From Rikenellaceae bacterium (GTDB taxonomy: Bacteria > Bacteroidota > Bacteroidia > Bacteroidales > Rikenellaceae), in contig JAITVB010000258.1 of the NCBI GenBank assembly GCA_031286025.1, positions 1 to 12,383 of the forward strand: a stretch of 12,383 bases of DNA, given 5' to 3'. Each line of letters begins with the position of its first letter. Positions within the stretch are counted from its first letter, which is position 1. The notes beneath the pieces are model-generated. The model made no database searches and was not told the origin of the DNA. It saw nothing but the letters and a program-made list of their open reading frames with translations. Below, one piece after another: positions 1 to 7,827 of this stretch. Both the position numbers and the translations under genes were made by a program.

Positions 1-1057
1 AGCCGAGTACGCCTGGGGGGGTTACAACGGGGATGCCGCGTTTTTCGAGTTCGCGCACGCAGTATTCGATGAAGCGGGGGCTCTGGCTGATCATCGTTTC
101 GTCGAGCGTTTCGCGCAAACCGACGGCCATTGCTTCGATTTCGCGAACCGAGATGCCGCCGTAGGTCAGGAAGCCTTCGTACAGCGGAATGAGGGCCTCC
201 ATCTTCTGATAAAGGTCGCGGCGGTTGGTGCAGATGCCGCCCCCGCGCGAGGAACTGAGTTTGCGGGCCGAGAAGTAAACCAGGTCGGCCAGGCCGGTCA
301 TCATGCGGATGATATCGCCCAACGTGTTTTCCTTCCATTCCTTTTCGCGCTGTTGCACCAGATAGGCGTTTTCGCCCAACAGACTGGCGTCGAGCACGAG
401 CATGATGCCGTATTTGTCGGCCACGCGGCGCACGTCGATCATGTTGCTCACCGAGAAAGGCTGCCCGCCGATGAGGTTGGTCGAGGCCTCCATCCGGATG
501 AACGGGATGTTGGCCGGGCCGTTCTCCTCAATGCACCTGACGAGTTTTTCGATGTCGATGTTGCCTTTGAACGGGTTTTCGGATCGGATTTGCAGGGCGT
601 CGTCACAAAGCAGTTCGGCGATTTTCCCGCCGTTTTCGGTGATGTGTGCCAAAGCCGTGGTGAAATGGTAGTTCATCGGGATGACGTTGCCCTGCTTGAT
701 GAAAGTGCGCGAAATAACGTTTTCGGCCGCACGTCCCTGATGAACGGGCAACAGGAGTTTTTTGCCCAACACCTCTTCGACGGCCTGTTGCAGGCGCACG
801 AAACTCTGCGAGCCGGCATAGGCGTCGTCGGCCTGGAACATGGCGGCCACCTGATTGTCGCTCATCGCGTTGGTGCCGCTGTCGGTCAACATGTCGAGGA
901 AAACGTCGTGGGTGCTCAGGCGGAAAGTGTTGAATCCGGCCTCTTTGATCGCATCGAGGCGGCGTTGGATCGGTACCAGGTGGAGTTTCTGAACTACGCG
1001 CACCTTGTGCAATTCGAGAGGGATGTCCGCCCCTTTGTAAAATTTGACTTTGGCCAT
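1..1057 (-). CDS. tnaA: Tryptophanase / beta-eliminating lyase family protein, 3' end cut by window edge
   Basis: PLP-dependent lyase of the tryptophanase/tyrosine phenol-lyase family. Tryptophanases cleave L-tryptophan to indole, pyruvate and ammonia in the cytoplasm, and many also desulfurate cysteine. The first 352 residues are present; the family is about 460 long, so the C-terminal part lies outside the window. Visible family features are TDSGTNAMSD (58-67), DDAYAGS (77-83), the phosphate-binding HQGR (106-109), NLIGGQP (194-200), the PLP-ring aspartate in LDAS (D223), and SARK, whose K266 aligns with the Schiff-base lysine. The start at 1057 gives MAKVKFYKGA and lies about 50 nt downstream of a good promoter. 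Two positions differ from the E. coli tryptophanase and Citrobacter tyrosine phenol-lyase sequences as I remember them: the arginine of DxxR is Leu226, and the lysine before the catalytic lysine is Arg265. The family is certain. The exact substrate (Trp, Tyr or Cys) is inferred. Confidence 0.85.
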   Translation of the reverse strand, partial: MAKVKFYKGADIPLELHKVRVVQKLHLVPIQRRLDAIKEAGFNTFRLSTHDVFLDMLTDSGTNAMSDNQVAAMFQADDAYAGSQSFVRLQQAVEEVLGKKLLLPVHQGRAAENVISRTFIKQGNVIPMNYHFTTALAHITENGGKIAELLCDDALQIRSENPFKGNIDIEKLVRCIEENGPANIPFIRMEASTNLIGGQPFSVSNMIDVRRVADKYGIMLVLDASLLGENAYLVQQREKEWKENTLGDIIRMMTGLADLVYFSARKLSSSRGGGICTNRRDLYQKMEALIPLYEGFLTYGGISVREIEAMAVGLRETLDETMISQSPRFIEYCVRELEKRGIPVVTPPGVLG

Positions 1058-1116
1058 ATCGTGGATTGTTAAGGATTTTTTTGCTGTGGCAAAAATATAA
1101 TTTTCTGTTAAAAAAA

Positions 1117-1147
1117 CAAATTTAATAATTCTATTTCATAACGCAAA
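1117..1147 (-). promoter_or_regulatory. Bacteroidetes-type promoter for the tryptophanase-family gene
   Basis: On the minus strand, TTTG (1147-1144) is followed after exactly 19 bp by TAAATTTG (1124-1117). This fits the Bacteroidetes housekeeping-sigma consensus TTTG / TAnnTTTG with its usual spacing. Transcription would start near 1110, leaving a leader of about 50 nt before the ATG at 1057. A second match to the -7 consensus (TATTTTTG, 1097-1090) lies closer to the gene. The leader is too short for an E. coli-like tnaC attenuator, and none is visible. Confidence 0.65.
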
Positions 1148-1159
1148 AAAAGTAAAACA

Positions 1160-1189
1160 TTGATTCATGTAAAGAAAAATCTATCTTTG
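1160..1189 (+). promoter_or_regulatory. Bacteroidetes-type promoter for the phosphodiesterase-like lipoprotein
   Basis: TTG (1160-1162), a 19-bp spacer, then TATCTTTG (1182-1189), an exact match to TAnnTTTG. The predicted start near 1196 gives a leader of about 40 nt before the ATG at 1238. The -33 box lies only about 12 bp from the -33 box of the divergent tryptophanase promoter, so a regulator bound here could affect both genes. Confidence 0.65.
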
Positions 1190-1237
1190 TGAAAACGGCG
1201 CGATTTGTGTCGGGTTTCATTAAAAATGCGGGATTTT

Positions 1238-2359
1238 ATGAGAAAGAAAGGTTGGATGACCGCCGCTGCCCTGCTACTCGTATGCGTGGGGACGGCCTGT
1301 TCCGGGACAACGGAAGAAAAACCGGAACGCACTGTTTTATTTGTGATCGACGGTATGGTGTCGGGCCTGCACGAGCGGGTCGATATGCCTGCTTTCTCGG
1401 CCTTGGCCGGGGAAGGGGTGCTGTATAAGGAAGTATACCTGCCGCTGCCGGCCCATCCCGATTCGAGCGCCGTGTATCCCTGGAGTTGCTCGATCCCCAA
1501 CCCGGTGCTGATGTCGGGCACCATTTTCATCGGGCAGGCGGGCGTGCGCCAAAACCTGATCCAACAATCATTTACCGGGCGGCCCACCGCGTTTGTCGTT
1601 AATTCGCCCTCCTATACCGCTATCCGTGACGGATTCACGATTTACCGGCAATTGCCGAAAGGACGGTTCGATCCCGTTTTTCCCGATTCGGCATCGGTGA
1701 ACGTGGCCAAGGAGATCATCACAGCCAACAACCCCGAGTTTATCCGCATCCATTGCCAGGGACTGGGCGGTGCAGGCTCGATCTGCCGCCAACCCGACAA
1801 ACCCTACACGAACGATATCTGGCACGCCGAATCGCCCTACCGTATTCAGGCCCGTCACATCGACAGCCTGTTGGGTGCTTTCGTGCAATGGCTCAAGGAC
1901 GAAAACCTGTGGGACGGTACCGTGCTGATGGTCATGGGCGACCACGGTCAGGCCGACGGCGGATGGCACCCCCCGTATGAACCGGGTGGGAACGTGACGC
2001 AGTTACTGGTCGCAGGAAAGGGTATTCGGCAGGGGATGACCATACCCTATGCCGAGATCATCGACGTTGCCCCGACGATCGCCTGGCTACAACGGGTGGA
2101 AACGTCCAAGTTCAGTAACGGGCGCGTGCTGAAAGAGCTCATCGGAGGGGAAGTCCCCGTCGTTCCGCACCGGATGCAGGAATTGGACAGCTTGTTGACG
2201 GCCTGCCGTCGGTTGGGAGCCGACACCCTCGACGACGAAGCGCCACGTATCGAACTGATCGGTCGTTGGCATGAAGGTTCGCAGGGGAGCAACTACCCCG
2301 CTTTCGTCGAAGCCCAAGCCCGCTACCTCGACCGGTTCGGCCAACGTAGCGGAGAATAA
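1238..2359 (+). CDS. Alkaline phosphatase superfamily (type I phosphodiesterase/sulfatase-like) lipoprotein
   Basis: A 373-aa protein with a lipoprotein signal: basic MRKK, a hydrophobic stretch at 8-19, and lipobox VGTAC with Cys21. It is therefore probably anchored in the envelope, in the periplasm or on the surface. The rest resembles the alkaline-phosphatase fold. FVIDGM gives the first metal aspartate (D38), SIPNPVLMSG (85-94) matches the nucleophile segment with Ser85 in the Thr/Ser position, GDHGQ gives D235 and H236, H244 follows in GGWHP, and DVAPTIAWL (276-284) is the usual late motif of the superfamily. The Asp and His normally supplied by a 'PDxxGH' segment are not visible: the matching stretch reads HCQGLGGAG (172-180). 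I chose the ATG at 1238 over TTG 1205 and ATG 1226 because it gives a clean signal peptide and sits below the promoter. Substrate is unknown; a phosphoester is inferred. It is transcribed towards the SusCD operon. Confidence 0.75.
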   Translation: MRKKGWMTAAALLLVCVGTACSGTTEEKPERTVLFVIDGMVSGLHERVDMPAFSALAGEGVLYKEVYLPLPAHPDSSAVYPWSCSIPNPVLMSGTIFIGQAGVRQNLIQQSFTGRPTAFVVNSPSYTAIRDGFTIYRQLPKGRFDPVFPDSASVNVAKEIITANNPEFIRIHCQGLGGAGSICRQPDKPYTNDIWHAESPYRIQARHIDSLLGAFVQWLKDENLWDGTVLMVMGDHGQADGGWHPPYEPGGNVTQLLVAGKGIRQGMTIPYAEIIDVAPTIAWLQRVETSKFSNGRVLKELIGGEVPVVPHRMQELDSLLTACRRLGADTLDDEAPRIELIGRWHEGSQGSNYPAFVEAQARYLDRFGQRSGE

Positions 2360-2484
2360 TTTTTCGCTAACGATACTGAGGCACCTGTGTCGTTTCGCAA
2401 CAATCTGCAAGGAGATCGGTCATGGAAACATCCTTGTTTATCGAATCGTAACGGGGAGAGATATACAACTAATCGACCGTACCC

Positions 2485-2563
2485 AATCCGGGGAAAGACA
2501 ATATGAACAAAAAGGGGAGCCTGCCAGGCTCCCCTTTTTGTTCATATTGTCTTTCCCCGGATT
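2485..2563. terminator. Bidirectional terminator inside a perfect 79-bp palindrome
   Basis: Bases 2485-2523 are the exact reverse complement of 2525-2563, with the single base 2524 at the centre. I checked all 39 pairs by eye. The core, an A5 run, GGGGAGCCTG, then its complement and a T5 run (2509-2539), is a typical intrinsic terminator that works on both strands. It sits between the convergent phosphodiesterase gene (ending 2359) and susD (ending 2562), and the right arm overlaps the susD stop codon by two bases. The outer 24 bp of each arm are not needed for a terminator. Confidence 0.85.
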
Positions 2564-4292
2564 ATTGCGGATAACCGGGGTTCTGTTCGATATTGGCTTT
2601 GTTGCGGTCGATCGCCGACTGCGGGATCGGACGGAGGATCTTCTCGTTGCCGTCCTGACCTACGAAGCGGTTCGGGTCGTTCTGCAACTCAAGGTTATAC
2701 TTCAGCGAGCGGGCCTTCAACGTACCGGTGCGCTTGAGATCCTGCCAACGGTCATAGTGGCCCATCAGTTCACGGGCGCGCTCGTCGAGCAGGAAGTCGA
2801 TCGTCGCCTGGTCGGCGGTGATGGTTCGTTGGGCGTCGTCGGCCTTGATGCCGCGTTCGCGGACGGTGTTGATGTAGGTGGCCGCCGTCGCCTGATCGTT
2901 CAGTTTGATACAGGCTTCGGCCACAGTCAGGTAAGCGTCGTTCAGACGCGCCATGTCGATGTCGCGGAAACTGCTGGTGTTCGAGAACACGGTTACTCCC
3001 TGACAGTCGAACTTGCGGAAAGTCGGATAGCCATAGTTCACACTACTGTTGTCTGCAAACTTGACACTGGCGGCTTGGAAAGTAGCCAAGTCGGTGTCAG
3101 GATTGCCCGGGTTGTCGATCTGGCGGATCACGGTCTTACTGCGTTGGGTCGGATTCTCGGCCACCCAGGCGGGGATGTCGCTGTAAGCCACGGTCCACCA
3201 GGGCGGATAGAAGTAGGTAATGGGCACCGAGGCCAATTCGGCTTCGGTCTTGTCGTAATAGACCATCGAGTGCTCGTAAAGGTTTTCCATGTAGGTGGAA
3301 TAGTAGCGGGTGTCGTTGTTGGGATCCGCAATGTCCTTCGCGAAAACGTAGTGGCCGTAAAGCGTAAGCGGAAACATCCCGTCGGTCGACTTGTTGCCGG
3401 CCGGCGAACCGTCGAGGTAGCCGCCGAAATGGCTCTGTTGGCTGTTGCCGGTAGTCGCTCTTTCGAGGCTTTCGGGGCTATAGATGATGCTCCAGAAGAC
3501 CTCCTTGTTGCGCCAACCGTAATTTACGGCGCTGTAGGTGTCGCCAAAGTTGGGCATCAGCGATTCGCCCGCGATAGCGGCGATCCCGTATTCCTTGGCC
3601 TTGGTGAAGTCGTCTTGGGAACCGCCGGTCGTCCACCCGCGGGTCAGATAGGCTTTCGACAGGTAGAAGTCAACGGTGCGTTGGTCGACATGGCCGTAGT
3701 CGGCACCCGTGGCACGCGCCAACAGGGCAGAACGGAGATCGGTCAATTCGGTGATGATGAAGTCGTAGACCTCAGCCTCGGTGTTGCGAGGGAATTCGAG
3801 CAGCGGTCGGTTGGTCATCTCGGTTACGACGGCTACCCCGCCGAAGTGCTGAACCAACAGGAAATAGTAGTAGGCGCGGATAAACCTCGCTTCAGCCTTC
3901 TGCTGTTCGAGGATCGACGTTTTTTCGGTCGTCTCGCCGTAGTAGAGACAGGTGTTGGCCAGACCGATCCCGGCGAAGCAGTTGGAATAGAACGTTTCGA
4001 CCGTTCTATCGGTCGGATTGAGGGTCATGTACATTCCCAAGGGGCTTTCGGTGTGCCCGCGGGCCCAACCCACGTGGTAGAGATCGGTTCCGGCAAGCAT
4101 GATTGTGGGCACGCTGCCGTAGATGTCCCGCAGGGACGAGTAGGTCGCGTTGAGCAGTGCTTTGTATCCGTTCGAAGTCGTATAAAACGTCGAGGCGGGA
4201 ATGTTCGATCTGTTGTCCTCGTCGAGGAAGCCGTTACACCCGTTCAGTAGTGTGGCCGCCGCAAGAAACATATATAACAATATCCTTTTCAT
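2562..4292 (-). CDS. SusD/RagB family nutrient-binding outer-membrane lipoprotein
   Basis: A 576-aa SusD-like protein, about the usual family length. The N-terminus MKRILLYMFLAAATLLNGC is a lipoprotein signal with the lipidated Cys19, followed by the family's typical opening, CNGFLDEDNRSNIPASTFY. Other family features are the TPR-like helical segments with LANTCLYY and EARFIRAYYYFLLVQHFGGV (about 124-150), and a C-terminal SusD domain containing LNDAYLTVAEACIKLN and LLDERARELMGHYDRWQDLKRTG near the end. SusD proteins form the lid on a SusC barrel at the cell surface and bind the incoming glycan, peptide or other ligand. The gene starts 14 bp after the susC stop, so the two are one transcription unit. 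No glycoside hydrolase lies beside it, and the ligand cannot be predicted. Transcription ends in the palindromic terminator that overlaps its stop codon. Confidence 0.95.
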   Translation of the reverse strand: MKRILLYMFLAAATLLNGCNGFLDEDNRSNIPASTFYTTSNGYKALLNATYSSLRDIYGSVPTIMLAGTDLYHVGWARGHTESPLGMYMTLNPTDRTVETFYSNCFAGIGLANTCLYYGETTEKTSILEQQKAEARFIRAYYYFLLVQHFGGVAVVTEMTNRPLLEFPRNTEAEVYDFIITELTDLRSALLARATGADYGHVDQRTVDFYLSKAYLTRGWTTGGSQDDFTKAKEYGIAAIAGESLMPNFGDTYSAVNYGWRNKEVFWSIIYSPESLERATTGNSQQSHFGGYLDGSPAGNKSTDGMFPLTLYGHYVFAKDIADPNNDTRYYSTYMENLYEHSMVYYDKTEAELASVPITYFYPPWWTVAYSDIPAWVAENPTQRSKTVIRQIDNPGNPDTDLATFQAASVKFADNSSVNYGYPTFRKFDCQGVTVFSNTSSFRDIDMARLNDAYLTVAEACIKLNDQATAATYINTVRERGIKADDAQRTITADQATIDFLLDERARELMGHYDRWQDLKRTGTLKARSLKYNLELQNDPNRFVGQDGNEKILRPIPQSAIDRNKANIEQNPGYPQ

Positions 4293-4306
4293 AATCGGGA
4301 CGGGTT

Positions 4307-7300
4307 TTAAAATTTAATGTTAAGGCCAAATTGCCATACTACCGTTGCGGGACCGCCGGCAGAATACTGTACGCGTGTGCCACCGGGAGTGGTCGTACTG
4401 GGATTTCCGGTCAGGGCATCGGCCCATTCCGGGTCGTAACCCTTATAGTCGGTGAAGACGAACGGGTTGGTCACATTGACGTAGGCGCGCAGGTGCGACA
4501 TCATCAGTTTGCTGCTGTACTTCTTGGGCACGGTATAGCCCAGAGTGATGTTCTTGACCTTGATGAACGATGCGTCGGCAAAACCGTTCTGGTAATCGGC
4601 GTTGTCGGTTTTGTACATCGTCCCCGCGTTGGCGCTGGGCATCGGCAGGATACCCGACGTGTTCGGCCTGACCGGGATGTCGGCCTGCGACCATCCAGCG
4701 GGAAGTGCCGGAAGCACCGGATTCTGGGGCAGATAGTAATCGAGCTTCAATTTGTAGGACGAACGGCCGCCGCCCGAGTCGTAAACGTTGTTGTAGAACT
4801 GGCTCCACACATAGCGGCCTTGGTTGATGTAGATGTTGAACCCGAAGTCGAAGTCGTAGACGTTCAGCGATGAACTGATGTTCCCGATCCAGTCGGGGTT
4901 GGCGTGGCCGGTGACGGTACGGTCGGCCGAGGTGATGAGGCCGTCGGGCGTACCGTTCGGACCGCTGATATCTTTTACCTTGCCGTTACCTTCATAGACC
5001 TTCCAGGTTTTTGCCCAGTCGGTCTTGGCATCTTCGGCACTCACCACGCCGTCCCAAATATAGGTATAGGCTACGTTGATCGGCTGACCGATGAACCAAC
5101 GGTTGGCCACATCGTCCTCCTTGGCACCGTAGAGCGAAACGATCTCGTTTTTGTTTTTGGAGTAGGTGAAAGAAGTCGACCAACGGACGTGGGGTTTGGA
5201 AACATTGATCGTAGTCAGGCCGACTTCGATCCCAGAGTTGCGCACCGATCCCACGTTGGCCGTCATCACCGACTTGTAGACGCCGGCTTCATACGGCAGG
5301 GCACGACTCATCAACAGCCCGTCGGAGAGCTTGTTGTAGTAGTCGATCGATCCGCTGATGCGTCCCCGCAGCACGCCGAAGTCGAGGCCGACGTTCACTT
5401 CGCGGGTCTTTTCCCAAGTCAGTTCCTGGTTCGAGATGCCGTTGGGGGCATACCCCAAAGCCAGTTGGCGGTCGGAGTAACCGAAACCGTACCAACGCTT
5501 GACGTTTGGCAGGGCGTCCGATTCATAGGGGTCGATGTTGTTGTTCCCGGTGTAACCCCAACTCAGGCGGAGTTTCAAGTTGGTCAGCCAAGAGAGGTCT
5601 TTGGCGAAGTTCTCTTCCGAGATGCGCCATCCGGCAGCCACCGAGGGGAACGACTGCCACTTGTTGGGCAGTTTTGAGCTGCCGTCCCAACGATCGGAAA
5701 CGGTCAACAGGTATTTGCCCTTATAATCGTAGTTCAGGCGGAACAGGAACGAAAGCATCGAAGACGACTTGAAATCGCTCTTCGAGAAGTTGATCGTCGA
5801 TGCCGAAGCAAGATTGTAGAAGCCCGGGATGGAGAGGTCCTGCACTTCGGTATCGGTGCTTTCGTTGCGCGACTGGTACATGCTGAATACACCGGTGGCG
5901 TCGAAGTTGTGGTCGCCTTTGGAGAATCCATAGGTCACATAGTTATCCCAGGTATATTCGAAATATTCGTTCTTGGTTACCTGTGCCCGGTCGGTTTTGG
6001 CCGAACGGCGGGCATCGGTATCAACGCCTTCGTAGGTACCGTTGCGGTTGGCGCGCAGCATCGGTGAGAACTGGGTCTTAAGTTTCAGGCCGGGAACCGG
6101 TTCCACTTCGGCGAAGAGGTTGGTCAGCACGTAGTAGTTGCGCCGGTTGTTCTGGATGTTCATCAGGTCATACATCGGGTTCATCCCGCTAGTATACTGG
6201 GGACCGCTCGACGTGTTGCCCAGGCCGATGGTCGAGGCGGGATACTGAACCAGGTTGCCGTCCGCGTCATACGGCAGGGCGAGCGGGTTCATCGACAGCG
6301 CTCGGGATATATAATTCCCCGGGCCGCGGTCGTTGTTGGTCATCGAGAAAGTGCTCTGCATGCCGACCGTGGCGATGTTCTTGATCTTGCTGTTGAATCC
6401 GCCGCGGATGCTCACGCGCCGGAAGTTGTCGTTCTGGAAGATCCCCTCATCCCTGAGGTAGGTCATCCCCATCGAATAGGAAGTGTTGCGCGAGTTGCCG
6501 GAGAGGTTCACCGCATGGCTCTGCTCGCGCGAGTTCTGGAATCCGGCCGAAATCCAGTCGAAATAGTTCTTGTCGACATAGCGTTGCCAGATGTTCTTGT
6601 TGATCGTTGCGATCGTAAAGTCGTTTTGACTCAACGAATAAACAGATTCGTTGGTGGTGGCGTTGGTCGAACGGGCCAGATAAGCCGCGATACGGTAGGC
6701 CTGGAAGCTGTCGCCGTCCATGAAATCAGGCATACGTGCCACTTGTTTCATCCCGTAATACCCGTCATAGGACACGACCACTTTGTCGGCTTGGGCGCTC
6801 TTGGCCTGTTTGGTGGTCACGAGCACCACCCCGTTCGAACCGCGCGAACCGTAGATCGCGTTCGACGAAGCGTCCTTCAGCACGTCGACCCGTTCGAGGT
6901 CGGCCGGATTGAGGAAGTCGATGTTGTCGACCACGATACCGTCGACCACATAGAGCGGGCTGCCCCCCTTGATCGAGTTCTGGCCGCGGATTTCCATGGT
7001 GAATCCGCCGCCGGCACGCGAGGAGTTGGTGGTGATGTTCACCCCCGGGATTTGGCCCTGCAGGGCTTCCATCACGTTGGTGGCCCCTTTGGCCACCAAG
7101 GCGTCGGCCTCGATGCTACCGACGGAGCCGGTCAGGTCGGTCTTCTTTTTCACGCCGTAACCAATGGCTACGACCGACTCCATCATCACGGCCTCTTCGG
7201 CCATCGTCACATCGATCCGAGTCCGGTTGCCCACGACTTCTTCGACACCTTCGTACCCCATCAGGGAGTAGGCCAAGGTCGCCTCCTGCCGCACATTATT

Positions 7301-7519
7301 GATCGTGTAATTACCTTGAGCGTCGGTGCTCACCCCGGTCGTGGTCCCTTTGATCATGACCACGGCACCGTAGATCGGAGCACCGTTACTGTCGACAACC
7401 TTACCGGTCACCCGCTGCTGTGCGTACGTCTGGGTCGCACACAACATCACGACCAAACCCAGAGACAGCCTCAGCCATCCTGATGTTCGGCGACGTAGTT
7501 TCTCGTACTGATTGCTCAT
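4307..7519 (-). CDS. SusC/RagA family TonB-linked outer-membrane transporter
   Basis: A 1070-aa TonB-dependent transporter, normal for SusC. In order: a signal peptide (hydrophobic 17-30, probable cleavage after TYA at 33); a carboxypeptidase-regulatory-like domain (about 36-108, beginning RVTGKVVDSNGAPIYGAVV); a TonB-box-like stretch SVVAIGYG (115-122); a plug domain (about 125-240) with the family signatures PLYVVDG (189-194 region) and DVLKDASSNAIYGSRG (212-227); then the beta-barrel, ending in the aromatic residue of GLNIKF as outer-membrane proteins do. No N-terminal secretin/TonB-like (STN) signalling domain is present and no sigma/anti-sigma genes are nearby, so it is not an ECF-signalling type. 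The ATG at 7519 was chosen because it opens the signal peptide; the frame stays open to 7669, but that upstream part is AT-rich leader and promoter DNA. Substrate is imported energised by TonB-ExbBD. A candidate invertible segment lies 57 bp upstream. Confidence 0.95.
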   Translation of the reverse strand: MSNQYEKLRRRTSGWLRLSLGLVVMLCATQTYAQQRVTGKVVDSNGAPIYGAVVMIKGTTTGVSTDAQGNYTINNVRQEATLAYSLMGYEGVEEVVGNRTRIDVTMAEEAVMMESVVAIGYGVKKKTDLTGSVGSIEADALVAKGATNVMEALQGQIPGVNITTNSSRAGGGFTMEIRGQNSIKGGSPLYVVDGIVVDNIDFLNPADLERVDVLKDASSNAIYGSRGSNGVVLVTTKQAKSAQADKVVVSYDGYYGMKQVARMPDFMDGDSFQAYRIAAYLARSTNATTNESVYSLSQNDFTIATINKNIWQRYVDKNYFDWISAGFQNSREQSHAVNLSGNSRNTSYSMGMTYLRDEGIFQNDNFRRVSIRGGFNSKIKNIATVGMQSTFSMTNNDRGPGNYISRALSMNPLALPYDADGNLVQYPASTIGLGNTSSGPQYTSGMNPMYDLMNIQNNRRNYYVLTNLFAEVEPVPGLKLKTQFSPMLRANRNGTYEGVDTDARRSAKTDRAQVTKNEYFEYTWDNYVTYGFSKGDHNFDATGVFSMYQSRNESTDTEVQDLSIPGFYNLASASTINFSKSDFKSSSMLSFLFRLNYDYKGKYLLTVSDRWDGSSKLPNKWQSFPSVAAGWRISEENFAKDLSWLTNLKLRLSWGYTGNNNIDPYESDALPNVKRWYGFGYSDRQLALGYAPNGISNQELTWEKTREVNVGLDFGVLRGRISGSIDYYNKLSDGLLMSRALPYEAGVYKSVMTANVGSVRNSGIEVGLTTINVSKPHVRWSTSFTYSKNKNEIVSLYGAKEDDVANRWFIGQPINVAYTYIWDGVVSAEDAKTDWAKTWKVYEGNGKVKDISGPNGTPDGLITSADRTVTGHANPDWIGNISSSLNVYDFDFGFNIYINQGRYVWSQFYNNVYDSGGGRSSYKLKLDYYLPQNPVLPALPAGWSQADIPVRPNTSGILPMPSANAGTMYKTDNADYQNGFADASFIKVKNITLGYTVPKKYSSKLMMSHLRAYVNVTNPFVFTDYKGYDPEWADALTGNPSTTTPGGTRVQYSAGGPATVVWQFGLNIKF

Positions 7520-7575
7520 AAGAACGTTTTTAGGTTGGTTAGTAAATATGGGAAATAATAAAAATGATCTTTTCC

Positions 7576-7592
7576 TTACATAATGTAGATTA
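7576..7592 (+). repeat. Left arm of an exact 17-bp inverted repeat upstream of susC
   Basis: TTACATAATGTAGATTA, the exact reverse complement of 7828-7844. The arm lies 57 bp upstream of the susC ATG. It contains its own small dyad (TACAT-A-ATGTA) and overlaps a second one (AGATTAG 7587-7593 with CTAATCT 7599-7605). The match to the other arm stops after exactly 17 bp on both sides. Confidence 0.8.
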
Positions 7593-7666
7593 GATATCCT
7601 AATCTGTCCTATAGAAACAAAAATAGTCAAAATTTCGCAAAATACCTCCTTTGCGGCCTTAAAAAA

Positions 7667-7674
7667 CAAAATTA
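7667..7674 (-). promoter_or_regulatory. Possible -7 element of the susCD promoter
   Basis: TAATTTTG on the minus strand matches TAnnTTTG, with a predicted leader of about 140 nt before the susC ATG. No convincing -33 TTG lies at 19-21 bp (only ATGG, about 17 bp upstream), so the promoter may be weak or need an activator. A second -7 match, TATTTTTG (7625-7618), is closer to the gene but also lacks a -33 box. Both lie inside the inverted-repeat segment. Confidence 0.35.
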
Positions 7675-7780
7675 AATAATATTCTAATGGCCATTTTATA
7701 TTTTGTCCCGATCACCCCCAGGGGTATTCCGTAAAGAAACTGTCGGTCCGATTCTTTCAAAAAACAGTTACTCTACTGAT

Positions 7781-7816
7781 ATTCAGCGGACGGAAAAATT
7801 TTCCCGTCCGCTGAAT
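7781..7816. repeat. 13-bp-stem hairpin within the susC-ileS intergenic region
   Basis: ATTCAGCGGACGG (7781-7793) pairs exactly with CCGTCCGCTGAAT (7804-7816) around a 10-base loop of mostly A then T. Read on the plus strand it is followed by TTGTTT, a poor T-run, so it may be a weak terminator insulating ileS from transcription from the left. A protein-binding dyad is equally possible. Confidence 0.55.
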
Positions 7817-7827
7817 TTGTTTCGGTA

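Noticed and set aside
353..1072. A 239-codon plus-strand open frame at the left edge
   Set aside because: It is antisense to the tryptophanase-family gene, which shows conserved motifs throughout.
2422..2448. An 8-codon mini-ORF (METSLFIES starts with ATG at 2422) preceded by AAGGAG
   Set aside because: It is very short, and Shine-Dalgarno sequences are little used in this phylum. There is no following gene on that strand for it to regulate.
2271..4250. A 659-codon open frame on the plus strand opposite susD
   Set aside because: It is the antisense shadow of susD, which has clear lipoprotein and SusD features. The antisense translation has no recognisable domain, and the frame is kept open by GC-rich codon use.
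7520..7669. N-terminal extension of SusC by 50 residues
   Set aside because: The stretch is AT-rich, carries promoter-like sequences and an inverted-repeat arm, and would bury the signal peptide. The ATG at 7519 gives a normal SusC start.
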